From assembly GCF_024437735.1 (NCBI RefSeq), contig NZ_JANFQO010000004.1, forward strand, positions 124,001-188,000: 64,000 nt of DNA. Direction: 5' to 3'. This DNA is from Tahibacter harae (GTDB lineage: Bacteria; Pseudomonadota; Gammaproteobacteria; Xanthomonadales; Rhodanobacteraceae). The position numbers and the translations under genes were made by a program. Shown piece after piece: positions 35,680 to 45,206 of the stretch; the stretch's first letter is position 1; every line of letters starts with the position of its first letter. The notes under the pieces are model-generated. The model was not told the DNA's origin. It did no database searches and saw only the letters and a list, made by a program, of their open reading frames with translations.

Positions 35680-35699
35680 TGCTGTTTGTATAAACAGCA
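35680..35699. promoter_or_regulatory. Perfect palindrome in leader of the peptide operon
   Basis: TGCTGTTT and AAACAGCA form perfect 8-bp arms around GTAT, 22 bp upstream of the peptide ATG and directly downstream of a promoter-like element. It fits an operator for a dimeric repressor or a 5' UTR hairpin. Confidence 0.5.
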
Positions 35700-35706
35700 A
35701 ATAAGC

Positions 35707-35734
35707 ACTCTACACACTTTTTCCATATCATCAA
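35707..35734 (-). promoter_or_regulatory. Promoter candidate for the peptide operon
   Basis: On the minus strand, TTGATG (35734-35729) and TAGAGT (35712-35707) are separated by 16 bp in the most AT-rich stretch of the region, and transcription would start near the palindrome at 35699. Spacing and sequence are close to sigma-70 consensus. Confidence 0.5.
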
Positions 35735-36115
35735 GCAGTATCGGAATATGCACGACACGCATCCGCCGCCATCCTCAGGCGCCGCGGCAATACATGCCGC
35801 AAGAAGTTGATTTTTGTCAGCTTGAAAAATATTCACTGGCCTGCGCGCATCACGATAGCGGCGAAAGGCCGCTGCCTGTGCACGAAACGACGATGCCATG
35901 GCCGCTGGCGGCATAAGCCGGAGCGGTGCGACCGCGGCGGGCCCGGTTCTCGCGAACCGGAAACGCCGCCCGCAGTTCCGGCAGCGGTGCCGCACATCGA
36001 AGTCGGCAATAGCCGCGCAACGGAGCAGTCCGCATCGCTCACGTCCGGCTTGCTTGATTTCCCGACCGTCCGAATCAATTCAGCCCAGGTGTTCCGCCGC
36101 CGACGGAGGCCCATC
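35735..36115. other. Intergenic region upstream of peptide operon and hydrolase
   Basis: About 380 bp without a convincing gene. A good GGAGG precedes the hydrolase ATG at its right end. The AT content falls from left to right. Confidence 0.4.
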
Positions 36116-36977
36116 ATGCAGAGCCTGGTTTCGCACAAGCGCCTGCAACTCGGTGCAACGGCCGTGTTCTATCGCGAAGCCGGCCCGGCCGATGCCGAGG
36201 TCCTGCTGCTGCCGCACGGCTATCCCTGCTCTTCTTATGCCTATCGCAACCTGCTGCCGCGCCTGGCCGACCGCTGGCGCCTGCTCGCGCCGGATTTTCC
36301 CGGCTGCGGCTACAGCGGCACGCCGCAGAATTTCGCCTACGACTTCGACGGCTACGCCGATTTCCTGGAGCAGTTCTGCCAGCGTCTGGAAGTGACGCGC
36401 TTCGCCCTGTATCTGCACGATTTCGGCTCGCAGATCGGCCTGCGCCTGGCGCTGCGGCAGCCCGCGCGCGTCCGTGCGCTGATCATCCAGAACGGCGACA
36501 TCTACGAAGACACGCTGGGCCCGAAGTACGAGGCGCTCAAGGCTTACTTCCGCCATCCCACCGCGGAAGCCGAGGCCACGCTGGCTGAAGCCATTTCCGA
36601 GGCGGGCTTCCGCGACGAGTTCCTCAACGGCACCCGCCCGGAACTGGCCCAGGCGATACCGCCCGACCTGTGGAAGCTGCACTGGTCGCTGATGACGCCG
36701 CGGCGCCGGCAGATCGCGCTGGCGGTGATCACCGGCCTCAAGGACAACCTGGCCTGGTTCCCGCGCTACCAGGCTTACCTGCGTGAGCAGCGGCCGCCGA
36801 CCCTGATCGTCTGGGGTCCCTGGGACGGCTACATGCCCGAGGGCGGCGGCCCGCGCCTATCTGCGCGACCTGCCCGAAGCCGAACTGCACCTGCTGGACG
36901 GCGGACACTGGCTGCTGGAGACGCATCTGGACGAGGTGGCCGCACTGATGCGCGGCTTCCTGCAGCGCACGCCGTGA
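36116..36977 (+). pseudogene. Alpha/beta hydrolase (haloalkane dehalogenase/epoxide hydrolase-like), frameshifted
   Basis: From ATG 36116 (GGAGG upstream) the frame encodes LLLPHGYPCSSYAY (oxyanion HG), DFPGCGYSGTP, and the nucleophile elbow LYLHDFGSQIG with Asp as in dehalogenases and epoxide hydrolases. It continues through [12 protein letters not shown], which should carry the acid residue. Near 36840-36853 (GGGCGGCGGCCCGCG) one extra base shifts the frame. The true continuation, [20 protein letters not shown] with the catalytic His and an end at 36977, lies in the next frame. The intact protein would be about 286 residues. This is a real frameshift or a sequencing error in a GC run. As written, the product loses its catalytic His. 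Confidence 0.8.
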
Positions 36978-37016
36978 AAACCGCGGCCAGCGGCCAGCCT
37001 CCAATCCGCAATGAAA

Positions 37017-37046
37017 AATGCCAGTCAGTTTCAACTGACTGGCATT
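37017..37046 (-). terminator. Strong intrinsic terminator of maeB
   Basis: Inverted repeat with 14-bp arms (AATGCCAGTCAGTT and its complement). In the minus direction it ends GGCATTTTTCATT, a T-run. It lies 52 bp past the maeB stop and may also end hydrolase transcription. Confidence 0.85.
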
Positions 37047-37098
37047 GCCCGGAACAGCGATTTTTCAGACCGCGGGCGCGTTGCGGCGATACCGCCGC

Positions 37099-39405
37099 TC
37101 AGCCGCCCTGCGACGCCAGCGCGCGCGACTGGCCGCGGATCTGCGCCTCGACCGTCGCGATCGCCGTCATGTTGACCACGCGCCGCACCGTCGCCGACGG
37201 CGTCAGCACGTGGGCCGGCTTGGCCACGCCCATCAGGATGGGGCCCAGCACCACGCCGTCGGTCATCGCGCGCAGCATGTTGAAGCTGATGTTGGCCGAG
37301 TCCAGATTGGGGAAGACGAACACATTCGCCGCACCGCTGAGCTGGGAATTCGGGAACAGGCGTTCGCGTATCTCCGGAATCAGCGCCGCATCGGCCTGCA
37401 TCTCGCCCTCGACCTCCAGCTTGGGCGAACGCTGGCGGATGATTTCCAGCACGCGGCGCATCTTGCAGGCCGAGGCCGATTCCGAGCTGCCGAAATTGCT
37501 ATGCGACAGCAGCGCGATCTTGGGATGGATGCCGAACAGCTTGAGGCGTATCGCCGCCTGCATGGTGGCTTCGGCGATTTCCTCGGCGCAGGGCTCGTGC
37601 TGCACGTGCGTGTCCAGATAGAAGAACACGCCTTTCTCGTTGAACACCGCGGACATGGCCGAGGGCTGCTGCACGCCCTGGTCCAGGCCGATGATGTCGC
37701 GGATGTAGTTGAGCTTCTTGCCGTAGCGGCCGACCACGCCGCAGATCAGCGCATCGGCTTCGCCGCGCTGGACCATCAGCGCCGCGATCACGGTGGAACG
37801 CGAGCGCACCACCGCCTTGGCCAGCGCCGGCGACACGCCGCGGCGTTCCATCAGGCGGTGATAGTGCTGCCAGTAGTCGTTGAAGCGCGGGTCGTCGTTG
37901 ATGTTGCACAGCTCGAAATCGACGCCAGCCTGCAGGCGCAGGCCTATGCGCTGGATGCGTTTCTCTATCACTTCCGGACGGCCGATCAGGATGGGCCGGC
38001 AGAAGCCTTCGTCGACCACTACCTGCACCGCGCGCAGCACGGTTTCTTCCTCGCCCTCGGCGTAGACCACGCGCTTGGGGTCGGCCTTGGCGCGGTCGAA
38101 TACCGGCTTCATGATCAGGCCGGTGCGGAACACGAAGCTGGTCAGCTTTTCGCGGTAGGCGTTCAGATCCGCCAGCGGCCGCGTGGCCACGCCGGAGATC
38201 GTTGCCGCGTGCGCGACGGCGGGCGCGAGTTCCACCAGCAGGCGCGGATCGAAGGGCTGCGGGATCAGGTATTCCGGGCCGAAGGACAGCGGCTTGCCGC
38301 CGTAGGCGCGGGCGGCCACGTCGCTGACCTCGCGCCGCGCCAGCGCGGCGATGGCGTGCACGCAGGCGACTTTCATGGATTCGTTGATCGTGGTCGCGCC
38401 CACATCCAGCGCGCCGCGGAAGATGTAGGGGAAGCACAGCGCGTTGTTGACCTGGTTCGGGTAGTCCGAACGGCCGGTCGCGATGATGGCGTCGGGGCGC
38501 ACCGACTTGGCCTGCTCGGGCAGGATTTCCGGATTCGGATTGGCCAGGGCCAGGATGATCGGCCGCTCGGCCATGGTCGCGACCATCTCGGGCTTGAGCA
38601 CGCCGCCGGCGGAAAGGCCGAGGAAGATGTCGGCACCGGCGACGATCTCGCCCAGGCTGCGCGCCGCGGTGTCGCGGGCGTAGCGCGCCTTGTCCGCGTC
38701 CATGTCCTCGGCGCGGCCGGCATAGACCACGCCGAGGCGGTCGGCGACGGTAATGTGCTCGGGCTTCACGCCCAGCTGCACCAGCATGTCGAGGCAGGCG
38801 ATGCCGGCGGCGCCGGCGCCGGAGGCGGCCACGCGCACCTTGCCGATATCCTTGCCGACGACCTTGAGCGCGTTGATGACGGCCGAGCCGACAATGATCG
38901 CGGTACCGTGCTGGTCATCGTGGAAAACCGGGATTTTTACTCTTTCGCGCAATTTGCGCTCGACGGTGAAGCACTCCGGCGCCTTGATATCTTCGAGATT
39001 GATGCCGCCGAAGGTCGGCTCCAGGCTGGCAATGATGTCGACCAGCTTGTCCGGGTCGAGTTCGTTGATCTCGATGTCGAACACGTCGATGCCGGCGAAC
39101 TTCTGGAACAGCACGCCCTTGCCTTCCATCACCGGCTTGGCCGCGAGCGGACCTATCGGCCCCAGGCCCAGCACCGCCGTACCGTTGGTGATCACCGCGA
39201 CCAGGTTGCCGCGGGCCGTGACGGTGGAGACTTCGTTCGGATCCTCGACGATGGCATCGCAGGCCGCGGCCACACCCGGCGAATAGGCCAGGGCGAGATC
39301 GCGCTGGGTCAGCATCGGCTTGGTGGGCGCCACCTTGATCTTTCCGGCGGGCGCGAGGCGGTGGTATTCGAGAGCGGCTTTCTTCAGTTCGTCGGCGTTG
39401 GACAT
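37099..39405 (-). CDS. maeB: NADP-dependent malic enzyme with C-terminal phosphotransacetylase-like domain
   Basis: 768 residues, the length of bacterial MaeB (about 760). It converts malate to pyruvate and CO2, producing NADPH. Malic enzyme motifs are at the N-terminus ([50 protein letters not shown]). From about 430 a PTA-like domain follows ([36 protein letters not shown]), which is usually regulatory and binds acetyl-CoA. ATG 39405 gives the canonical start [17 protein letters not shown]; 15 extra upstream codons are unlikely. Confidence 0.96.
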   Translation of the reverse strand: MSNADELKKAALEYHRLAPAGKIKVAPTKPMLTQRDLALAYSPGVAAACDAIVEDPNEVSTVTARGNLVAVITNGTAVLGLGPIGPLAAKPVMEGKGVLFQKFAGIDVFDIEINELDPDKLVDIIASLEPTFGGINLEDIKAPECFTVERKLRERVKIPVFHDDQHGTAIIVGSAVINALKVVGKDIGKVRVAASGAGAAGIACLDMLVQLGVKPEHITVADRLGVVYAGRAEDMDADKARYARDTAARSLGEIVAGADIFLGLSAGGVLKPEMVATMAERPIILALANPNPEILPEQAKSVRPDAIIATGRSDYPNQVNNALCFPYIFRGALDVGATTINESMKVACVHAIAALARREVSDVAARAYGGKPLSFGPEYLIPQPFDPRLLVELAPAVAHAATISGVATRPLADLNAYREKLTSFVFRTGLIMKPVFDRAKADPKRVVYAEGEEETVLRAVQVVVDEGFCRPILIGRPEVIEKRIQRIGLRLQAGVDFELCNINDDPRFNDYWQHYHRLMERRGVSPALAKAVVRSRSTVIAALMVQRGEADALICGVVGRYGKKLNYIRDIIGLDQGVQQPSAMSAVFNEKGVFFYLDTHVQHEPCAEEIAEATMQAAIRLKLFGIHPKIALLSHSNFGSSESASACKMRRVLEIIRQRSPKLEVEGEMQADAALIPEIRERLFPNSQLSGAANVFVFPNLDSANISFNMLRAMTDGVVLGPILMGVAKPAHVLTPSATVRRVVNMTAIATVEAQIRGQSRALASQGG

Positions 39406-40511
39406 GGAAGACCGTATGCGGGCTGCTGCGCGGAAACGATTGCTGCGCAAGGAAATTCTTTCGGGCGCCGACTATAGCACAGGGCCTGCGCACAGCCGTG
39501 ACGCATAGCGGCGCGGTGAAGCGCGGATCGGTTATGTGCGGTTCGCGCCGCGCCGCGGCGATGCTCGAACGTGTGTTTGAGCACACCGGAACCGATGCGG
39601 CCACGGGATGTGGTCACGGTTGCGGAGGACTGAGCCGGTGAGCGCGCCTCGCATCGCGCCGCATGCAGCGAGCGCCGGATGCTTGCGCGCATGAAGGCCT
39701 TACGCCGTGTCGCGGCATGGATCTGGCGGAGGCGCCGTGCACACGTAGCCCGCGCATCGTGCGGCAATGGCCTTGGTCACTGCTTGAACGCCCTGCATGC
39801 ACCAGCCCCATCGCGGCGAGGCACTGCGCCCGCCCCGGCTTGTCGGCTTCGCGTACCCGCCACGCTCGCGGCGACGCAAGACAATGTCCGCATTCGCACA
39901 GCAACTGCGCCGCCGCGGATGCGGCAAACGCTACGAGTATTCCCGCGCACCAGCCGATACGACCGCTGGACAAGGCCGTCGAACAGGCCCGCGCAAAGTA
40001 TCCCCGCGCAAGAGCCAGCACCGCAGACAAGCTATACCCACGCCAGCAACCCATGCGGTGCGGCGCCAGGAGCACAGGGATGAGGAACAGCGGGACAGAG
40101 GAACAGCGAACGCCATCCGCCCCGGCAACGGACCTGTGCCGCACGCCCGCATCGGTACAGCGGACGCTGCGCAGCCGCCGCCTCCACGCCACCGCCGCGT
40201 CCGGCAGCCGCCGAAACCGGAGTGGCGGATCGCTGCGCCGGCCGAGGCGGCCACGCGATGCCGCGCCTGCGCTTGCCTACGGAGTAACCAGGCCCCGCGC
40301 CGCCTGGCGGCACTGTACAGAAGTCGCCTGTTGTACCAACGCGCATTGATGCTCCGCAGCAAATGTTGCGGCGCGATCCATCGCCCATCGGAGCCCGGGC
40401 GCGCCGGTCCTGGCTCAGTCAAATTTGTGCACCGCCACAAGGCCGGCGACAAAAAATCGTGAAATGCGCACAGCACAGGCAGTTGCGGCAGCAGCCGGGC
40501 CTCGGCGCGGA
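39406..40511. other. Gene-poor stretch of about 1.1 kb upstream of the subtilase
   Basis: Several open frames cross it on both strands, but their products are Arg/Cys/Pro-rich without domains, and none has a ribosome site with a sensible start. A small direct repeat (GAGGAACAGCG twice, near 40082-40109) and a partial inverted repeat (GCTCGAAC/GTTTGAGC, 39562-39581) are visible. No tRNA or clear RNA gene seen. Confidence 0.5.
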
Positions 40512-40540
40512 TTGACATGTGACAGGCATCGCAGTACCTA
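40512..40540 (+). promoter_or_regulatory. Sigma-70-type promoter of the subtilase gene
   Basis: A perfect -35 box TTGACA (40512-40517), a 17-bp spacer and TACCTA (40535-40540). This leaves a leader of about 60 bases before ATG 40606, which is preceded by GGGGAA. Confidence 0.65.
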
Positions 40541-40605
40541 GCCTATTCCCCTGCGGCGTTTTTCTGTCGCGGGCGGTTGCACTTCTATCCGGGGAATTCA
40601 TCACT

Positions 40606-43600
40606 ATGGCTCGCTCACGATACCGTTCTGCGTTAGCTGTATCCATTGCACTAGGCCTTGCCGCCGGCGGCTCCATGATCGCCCAGGCGGACATCAAATC
40701 GGCCGCGATTACCGGCACGCTGGTCCACGAAGACCAGGGCGAACTCGTCAACGACGACGGCACCGTCGCCGTCATGATCACGCTGCAGGGCGATCCTGCG
40801 GTGTTCGACTACGCGCAGGCGCTGCGCGCCGGCGGCGGCTCTGGGCCCGTTGCCGAGCGAGCGGCGGGCAACGCCTCCCGCGCGGCCGTGGCTGCGCTGG
40901 AATCGCGCCAGGCCGAATTCTCCACGCGCCTGCTGGCCAGCGGCATTCCGCACACGGAACTGTTCCGCACCACCCGCGTGCTCAACGGCATCGCCGTGAA
41001 CATGAATGCGTCGGACATGGCGCAGGTCGCCAAGATGGCCGGCGTCAAGCATGTACGCCTCCTGCCGCGCCACTGGCCGACCAACGGCAGCAGCGTGCCC
41101 TTCGTCGGCGCGCCGCAGTTCTGGGAAGGCACGCCGCTGGGCATGGCCGGCCTCAAGGGCGAAGGCATGCGCATCGGTATCATCGATACCGGTATCGACT
41201 ACCAGCACCCGGATTTCGGCGGCAGCGGCCTGCTCGCCGACTACCAGGCGAATGACACCACCGTCATCACCGACCCGGCCGTCTTCCCGACGGCGAAAGT
41301 GGTCGGCGGCTGGGACTTCGTCGGCAACGCCTACACCGGCTCCAACACCCCGGCGCCGGACCCGGACCCGATGGACTGCAACGGCCACGGCAGCCACGTG
41401 GCCGGCTCCGCCGCCGGCCTGGGCGTGAAGCCCGACAACACCGCCTACAACGGTCCGTGGGACACGACCGTCAACTACGGCAACCTCAAGATCGGCCCGG
41501 GCGTAGCCCCGCGTGCCAGCCTCTACGCCCTGCGCGTATTCGGCTGCGGCGGCAGCACCAACGTCACCGTGGCGGCCATCGAGCGCGCCACCGATCCGAA
41601 CAACGACGGCGATCTGTCCGACCGTCTGGACGTGATCAACATGTCGCTGGGCTCCAACTTCGGCCTGCCCGAGGACGACAGCGCGGCGGCCTCGGACAAC
41701 GCCACCCTGTCCGGCATGATCGTGGTGACCTCGGCCGGCAACGCCGGCGACACCTTCTTCATCAGCGGCAGCCCGGGTTCGGCCAAGTCGGCCATCTCCA
41801 CCGCCAACGTGCTCGACAGCGGCCTGCCCGGTCCGCTGCTGGTCAATGCGCCGGCCGCGATCGCCGGCTATCGCACCACCGGCAGCGCGTCCTTCGGCAC
41901 GGCGCCGCCGCTCAGCGGCCTGACCGCCGACGTGGTGCGCGTGGATGACGGCTCCACCGCCGTAGTCCCGCCGACCACCGGCACCGGCACCGTCAACGAC
42001 GGCTGCCAGACGCCGTTCGTGAACGCCGCCGCCGTCGCCGGCAAGATCGCCTTCGTCGACCGCGGCGCCTGCGGCTTCAAGCTCAAGGCCTACAACGCGA
42101 TCCAGAACGGCGCCATCGGCGTGATCATCGGCAACCTGCCGACCAGCGGTACGCCGGGCACGGCGCCGGGCATGGCCGACGATCCGGCGGTGCCGGCCGT
42201 CAACGGCCCCGTCGTCAGCCTCAACCTGGCCGATGCCGACGGCCTGCGCGCGCAGTTCGCCACCTCCACCACGGTCAACGTGACGCTGAACGTCGGCGCC
42301 GATACGCCGTCGGCCTCGACCTCGCGCGGCCCCGGCGGTGTTGCCGGCCAGATCTACCTCAAGCCGGAAATCGCCGCACCGGGCAGCAGCATCACCTCGG
42401 CCCAGACCGGTATCACCTGCAACGGCACCACCACCACCGGCTGCCAGGTGGCCAACGCCTCGGGCTTCATCCCGGCCGGCGCGCCGCTGGTGCTCGGCGG
42501 TACCTCGATGGCTTCGCCGCACGTGGCCGGCTTCACCGCCCTGCTGCGCCAGCAGAACCCGGGTGCGTCGGTGGAGCAGATCAAGGCGATCGCCATGAAC
42601 AGCGCCGCCCACGACATCACCGTCGGTCCGAACGGTGCGCTGGATACCTTCCCGGCCAGCCGCGTCGGCTCCGGCCGCATCGACATTCCGCACTCGGTCT
42701 CGCCGATCTCGGCAGGCAATGCGGATGAAACGGAACAGGTCGCCGTTACCTTCAACGACTACGTGATCGGCACGGCCAGCCAGACCAAGCAGGTCCGCCT
42801 GCAGAACCGCACCGCCACCGTGCAGAACGTGACCCTGGAACTGGACACCCTGCTCGACTCTCCGGGCGTGGCGTTCTCGCTGACCGGTCCGACCACCGTC
42901 AGCGTTCCGCCCAGCGGTTCGATCACCGTGCCGGTGCAGCTGACCGCCACTGCCAACGAAATGGACCGCTCGCGCGATCCGACCCTGGCGGCCACGCAGT
43001 CGCAGGGCGCGCCGGCCTCTATCGCCGCCCTGGGCGCACTGCCGCGTCACTACCTGGGTGAAGAATCGGCCAACCTGATCGTCAAGAAGGCCGGCAATGA
43101 AATTGCCCGCGTGCCGGTGTACATGGCCCACCGTCCGCATTCGGACATGGCCGGTCCGGACGTGGTCTCGCCCAGCGGCGCCACCATCGACCTGCCGCTG
43201 TCGGGCACGGGCGTCTGCACGGGTACGCTGGCCGGTTCCAACTGCACGGGCAACTTCGGCACGACCGACCAGGTCTCGCTGGTGTCGCCGTTCGAGCTGC
43301 AGTACACCGGTGCGGAAGACGACAAGCTGCCGGGCTACGCCAACATCCACTACCTGGGTGTCAACCACGATTCGTCCAACGATGCCTACCTGTTCGGTAT
43401 CGCCACGCACGGTCCGTGGGGTTCGCCGACCAATGTCGCGTTCAACATCTGCGTCGACAACGACGAAGACGGCAACTACGACCGCGTCATCGCCAGCACC
43501 AACCTCGGCGGCCTGGCCCGCCTGATGGTCAATGCGACCATCTACGGGCAGGACGTGTTCGTGAACACCGTGTTCACGCCGCCCTCCAATCTGTCCTTCG

Positions 43601-44727
43601 CGGGTCCGACGACCTACGTGAACCAGCTCAGCGCCGCGCAGGCGGATACCGCCCTGCTGGCGAACAACGTCGCCGTGGTCAGCGCCACCGGCACCCAGCT
43701 GGGCCTCACCGGCGGCAACACCAACTTCCGCTACGCGGTCGCGGTGTGCCCGGGCTTCAACCCGCTCTGCGTGCGTCTGACCACGCCGAACCAGTGCGCA
43801 GCCCCCGGCAGCACCTACGCTACTGTGCCGGGCCCGTTCAGCTACGACTCGGCCAACAAGGGCATCACCTCCAGCGGCGGCGCTGCCGGCGCGATCATGT
43901 TCCAGGATCTGCCGGGCGCCGAACTGTCGCTGGGCTACAGCCAGGCCAACATGACCGCCAACGGCTCCACCGGCGTGCTGCTGCTGCACCACCACAATGC
44001 CCCGGGCAACACGGCCCAGGTCGTTGCGACGGACGGCATCTTCGCCGATGGCTTCGACCGCGTGTTCACGGTTCCTGGCGTCACGGTCAACGAAGGCTTC
44101 GAGGACTTCTCTGCGCTTGCAGGCGAAGGCTGGACCGTGCAGAACAACAGCGATGACATCGGTCCGTTCAGCTGGGGCCAGGGCGTGTGGGATGGCAAGG
44201 ATGTGTTCCAGGCTCACCAGGGTCCGGACGACTCCTATGCCTCGGTGAACTACCAGAGCACCGACGGCTCCACGATCGACAACTGGTTCGTGAGCCCGCC
44301 GATCACGTTCAACAGCAACACGTCCTTCAGCTTCTGGACGCGCGTACCGACGGGATCGGCCTACCCCGATCGCATGGAAATCCGCCTGTGCGCGGCCGAG
44401 CCCTGCACTGCGCTGTCGCCGGCCGCCACCGCACTGGCGACCTTCCCGACCGTGCTGACCTCGATCAACCCGAACCTGGAAGAAGGCGGCTATCCGGACA
44501 CCTGGACCCAGTTCACGGTGACCAACGCCAGCGGCATTCCGACTTCGGGCACCGGCCGCATCGCGTTCCGCTACTGGGTGACTGATGGCGGTCCGCTGGG
44601 TTCGAACTCGAACTTCGTCGGCATCGACACCCTGAGCATCACGGCGGCGGCGGTCGGCAATCGTCCGGCCAACGTGGGCACGGGCTTCCCGCCCCGCGGC
44701 GCCGAACGCAGCAAGGGCCGCCAGTAA
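40606..44727 (+). CDS. Secreted subtilisin-like serine protease (S8) with PA domain and C-terminal adhesin-like domain
   Basis: 1373 residues with a signal peptide (about 1-27) and a propeptide region to about 170. The S8 catalytic domain has Asp194 (GIIDTGID), His261 (NGHGSHVAG) and Ser634 (GGTSMASPHVAG). A protease-associated insert lies at about 445-565 (IAFVDRGACGFKLKAYNA). After about 700 come beta-sandwich domains. At 1145-1151 stands IFADGFD, the tail motif of other exported proteins here. A choice-of-anchor/cleaved-adhesin-like domain of about 190 residues then ends the protein (WFVSPPITF, SFSFWTRVPTG, FRYWVTDGGPLG). It should be an extracellular protease. It has its own promoter and two downstream hairpins, so it is monocistronic. 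Confidence 0.93.
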   Translation: MARSRYRSALAVSIALGLAAGGSMIAQADIKSAAITGTLVHEDQGELVNDDGTVAVMITLQGDPAVFDYAQALRAGGGSGPVAERAAGNASRAAVAALESRQAEFSTRLLASGIPHTELFRTTRVLNGIAVNMNASDMAQVAKMAGVKHVRLLPRHWPTNGSSVPFVGAPQFWEGTPLGMAGLKGEGMRIGIIDTGIDYQHPDFGGSGLLADYQANDTTVITDPAVFPTAKVVGGWDFVGNAYTGSNTPAPDPDPMDCNGHGSHVAGSAAGLGVKPDNTAYNGPWDTTVNYGNLKIGPGVAPRASLYALRVFGCGGSTNVTVAAIERATDPNNDGDLSDRLDVINMSLGSNFGLPEDDSAAASDNATLSGMIVVTSAGNAGDTFFISGSPGSAKSAISTANVLDSGLPGPLLVNAPAAIAGYRTTGSASFGTAPPLSGLTADVVRVDDGSTAVVPPTTGTGTVNDGCQTPFVNAAAVAGKIAFVDRGACGFKLKAYNAIQNGAIGVIIGNLPTSGTPGTAPGMADDPAVPAVNGPVVSLNLADADGLRAQFATSTTVNVTLNVGADTPSASTSRGPGGVAGQIYLKPEIAAPGSSITSAQTGITCNGTTTTGCQVANASGFIPAGAPLVLGGTSMASPHVAGFTALLRQQNPGASVEQIKAIAMNSAAHDITVGPNGALDTFPASRVGSGRIDIPHSVSPISAGNADETEQVAVTFNDYVIGTASQTKQVRLQNRTATVQNVTLELDTLLDSPGVAFSLTGPTTVSVPPSGSITVPVQLTATANEMDRSRDPTLAATQSQGAPASIAALGALPRHYLGEESANLIVKKAGNEIARVPVYMAHRPHSDMAGPDVVSPSGATIDLPLSGTGVCTGTLAGSNCTGNFGTTDQVSLVSPFELQYTGAEDDKLPGYANIHYLGVNHDSSNDAYLFGIATHGPWGSPTNVAFNICVDNDEDGNYDRVIASTNLGGLARLMVNATIYGQDVFVNTVFTPPSNLSFAGPTTYVNQLSAAQADTALLANNVAVVSATGTQLGLTGGNTNFRYAVAVCPGFNPLCVRLTTPNQCAAPGSTYATVPGPFSYDSANKGITSSGGAAGAIMFQDLPGAELSLGYSQANMTANGSTGVLLLHHHNAPGNTAQVVATDGIFADGFDRVFTVPGVTVNEGFEDFSALAGEGWTVQNNSDDIGPFSWGQGVWDGKDVFQAHQGPDDSYASVNYQSTDGSTIDNWFVSPPITFNSNTSFSFWTRVPTGSAYPDRMEIRLCAAEPCTALSPAATALATFPTVLTSINPNLEEGGYPDTWTQFTVTNASGIPTSGTGRIAFRYWVTDGGPLGSNSNFVGIDTLSITAAAVGNRPANVGTGFPPRGAERSKGRQ

Positions 44728-44740
44728 AAATCGTCCGGGC

Positions 44741-44766
44741 CATTGCCGGACCACGGTCCGGCAATG
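44741..44766 (+). terminator. First hairpin after subtilase gene
   Basis: Perfect 12-bp arms CATTGCCGGACC/GGTCCGGCAATG with a 2-base gap, 13 bp after the stop. No T-run; it may stabilise the mRNA 3' end. Confidence 0.55.
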
Positions 44767-44783
44767 CCAGCGACGCTTCAGCA

Positions 44784-44815
44784 GGGCCTCCCGCGAGGGA
44801 GGCCCTTTTCTTTTG
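44784..44815 (+). terminator. Intrinsic terminator of subtilase gene
   Basis: Stem GGGCCTCCC/GGGAGGCCC with a GCGA loop, followed directly by TTTTCTTTTG. Textbook rho-independent terminator. Confidence 0.92.
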
Positions 44816-45177
44816 TGCCTTGTCCGCGCAGCAGGCGATCGTGCACAAGCGGCGGCGGTGTCGTCAGATGGATAGCGGCTCCGGTCCGACCTGTTTCGAA
44901 GGCTTCTGCGATGGCACGGGCGATGATGTCCACGATGCCGCCGACAGCAGCTGCGTCGGGCAGCACGTTGCTGGCGGCTGCCGCCTGTCCCTTGACGTCT
45001 GGGCGCCCGCAGGGAGTCGTTGTCCGTCGTGCGCTGCGGCAGCGCCGGCATCGAACGCGAATCCGGTACCTGTGGAGATTGCCGTCCGCGACCGCAACGC
45101 ATCCGGTCTGCCGGCATCAGCCATACCCAGACACGGGGAGCGGCCAGACAGGCGCACCGCGCCGCCCGCCAGACAAT
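44816..45177. other. Intergenic stretch between two terminators
   Basis: About 360 bp between the subtilase terminator and the yceI terminator. Open frames here have no ribosome site and no domain-like sequence. I see no gene. Confidence 0.45.
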
Positions 45178-45206
45178 AAAAAACCCTCCGTCGCCGGAGG
45201 GTTTTT
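45178..45206. terminator. Bidirectional terminator downstream of yceI
   Basis: Stem CCCTCCG/CGGAGGG with a 4-base loop, flanked by AAAAAA on the left and TTTTT on the right. It serves the minus-strand yceI-like gene, whose stop is 50 bp away. Confidence 0.88.

Noticed and set aside
35636..35995. A 119-codon minus-strand frame overlapping the start of the peptide gene
   Set aside because: It ignores the good ribosome site of the peptide gene, runs through the promoter-like region and has no domain.
39614..40462. Several open frames of 190-230 codons on both strands in the gene-poor stretch
   Set aside because: Arg/Cys/Pro-rich, overlapping each other, without ribosome sites or recognisable folds; left as unexplained sequence.
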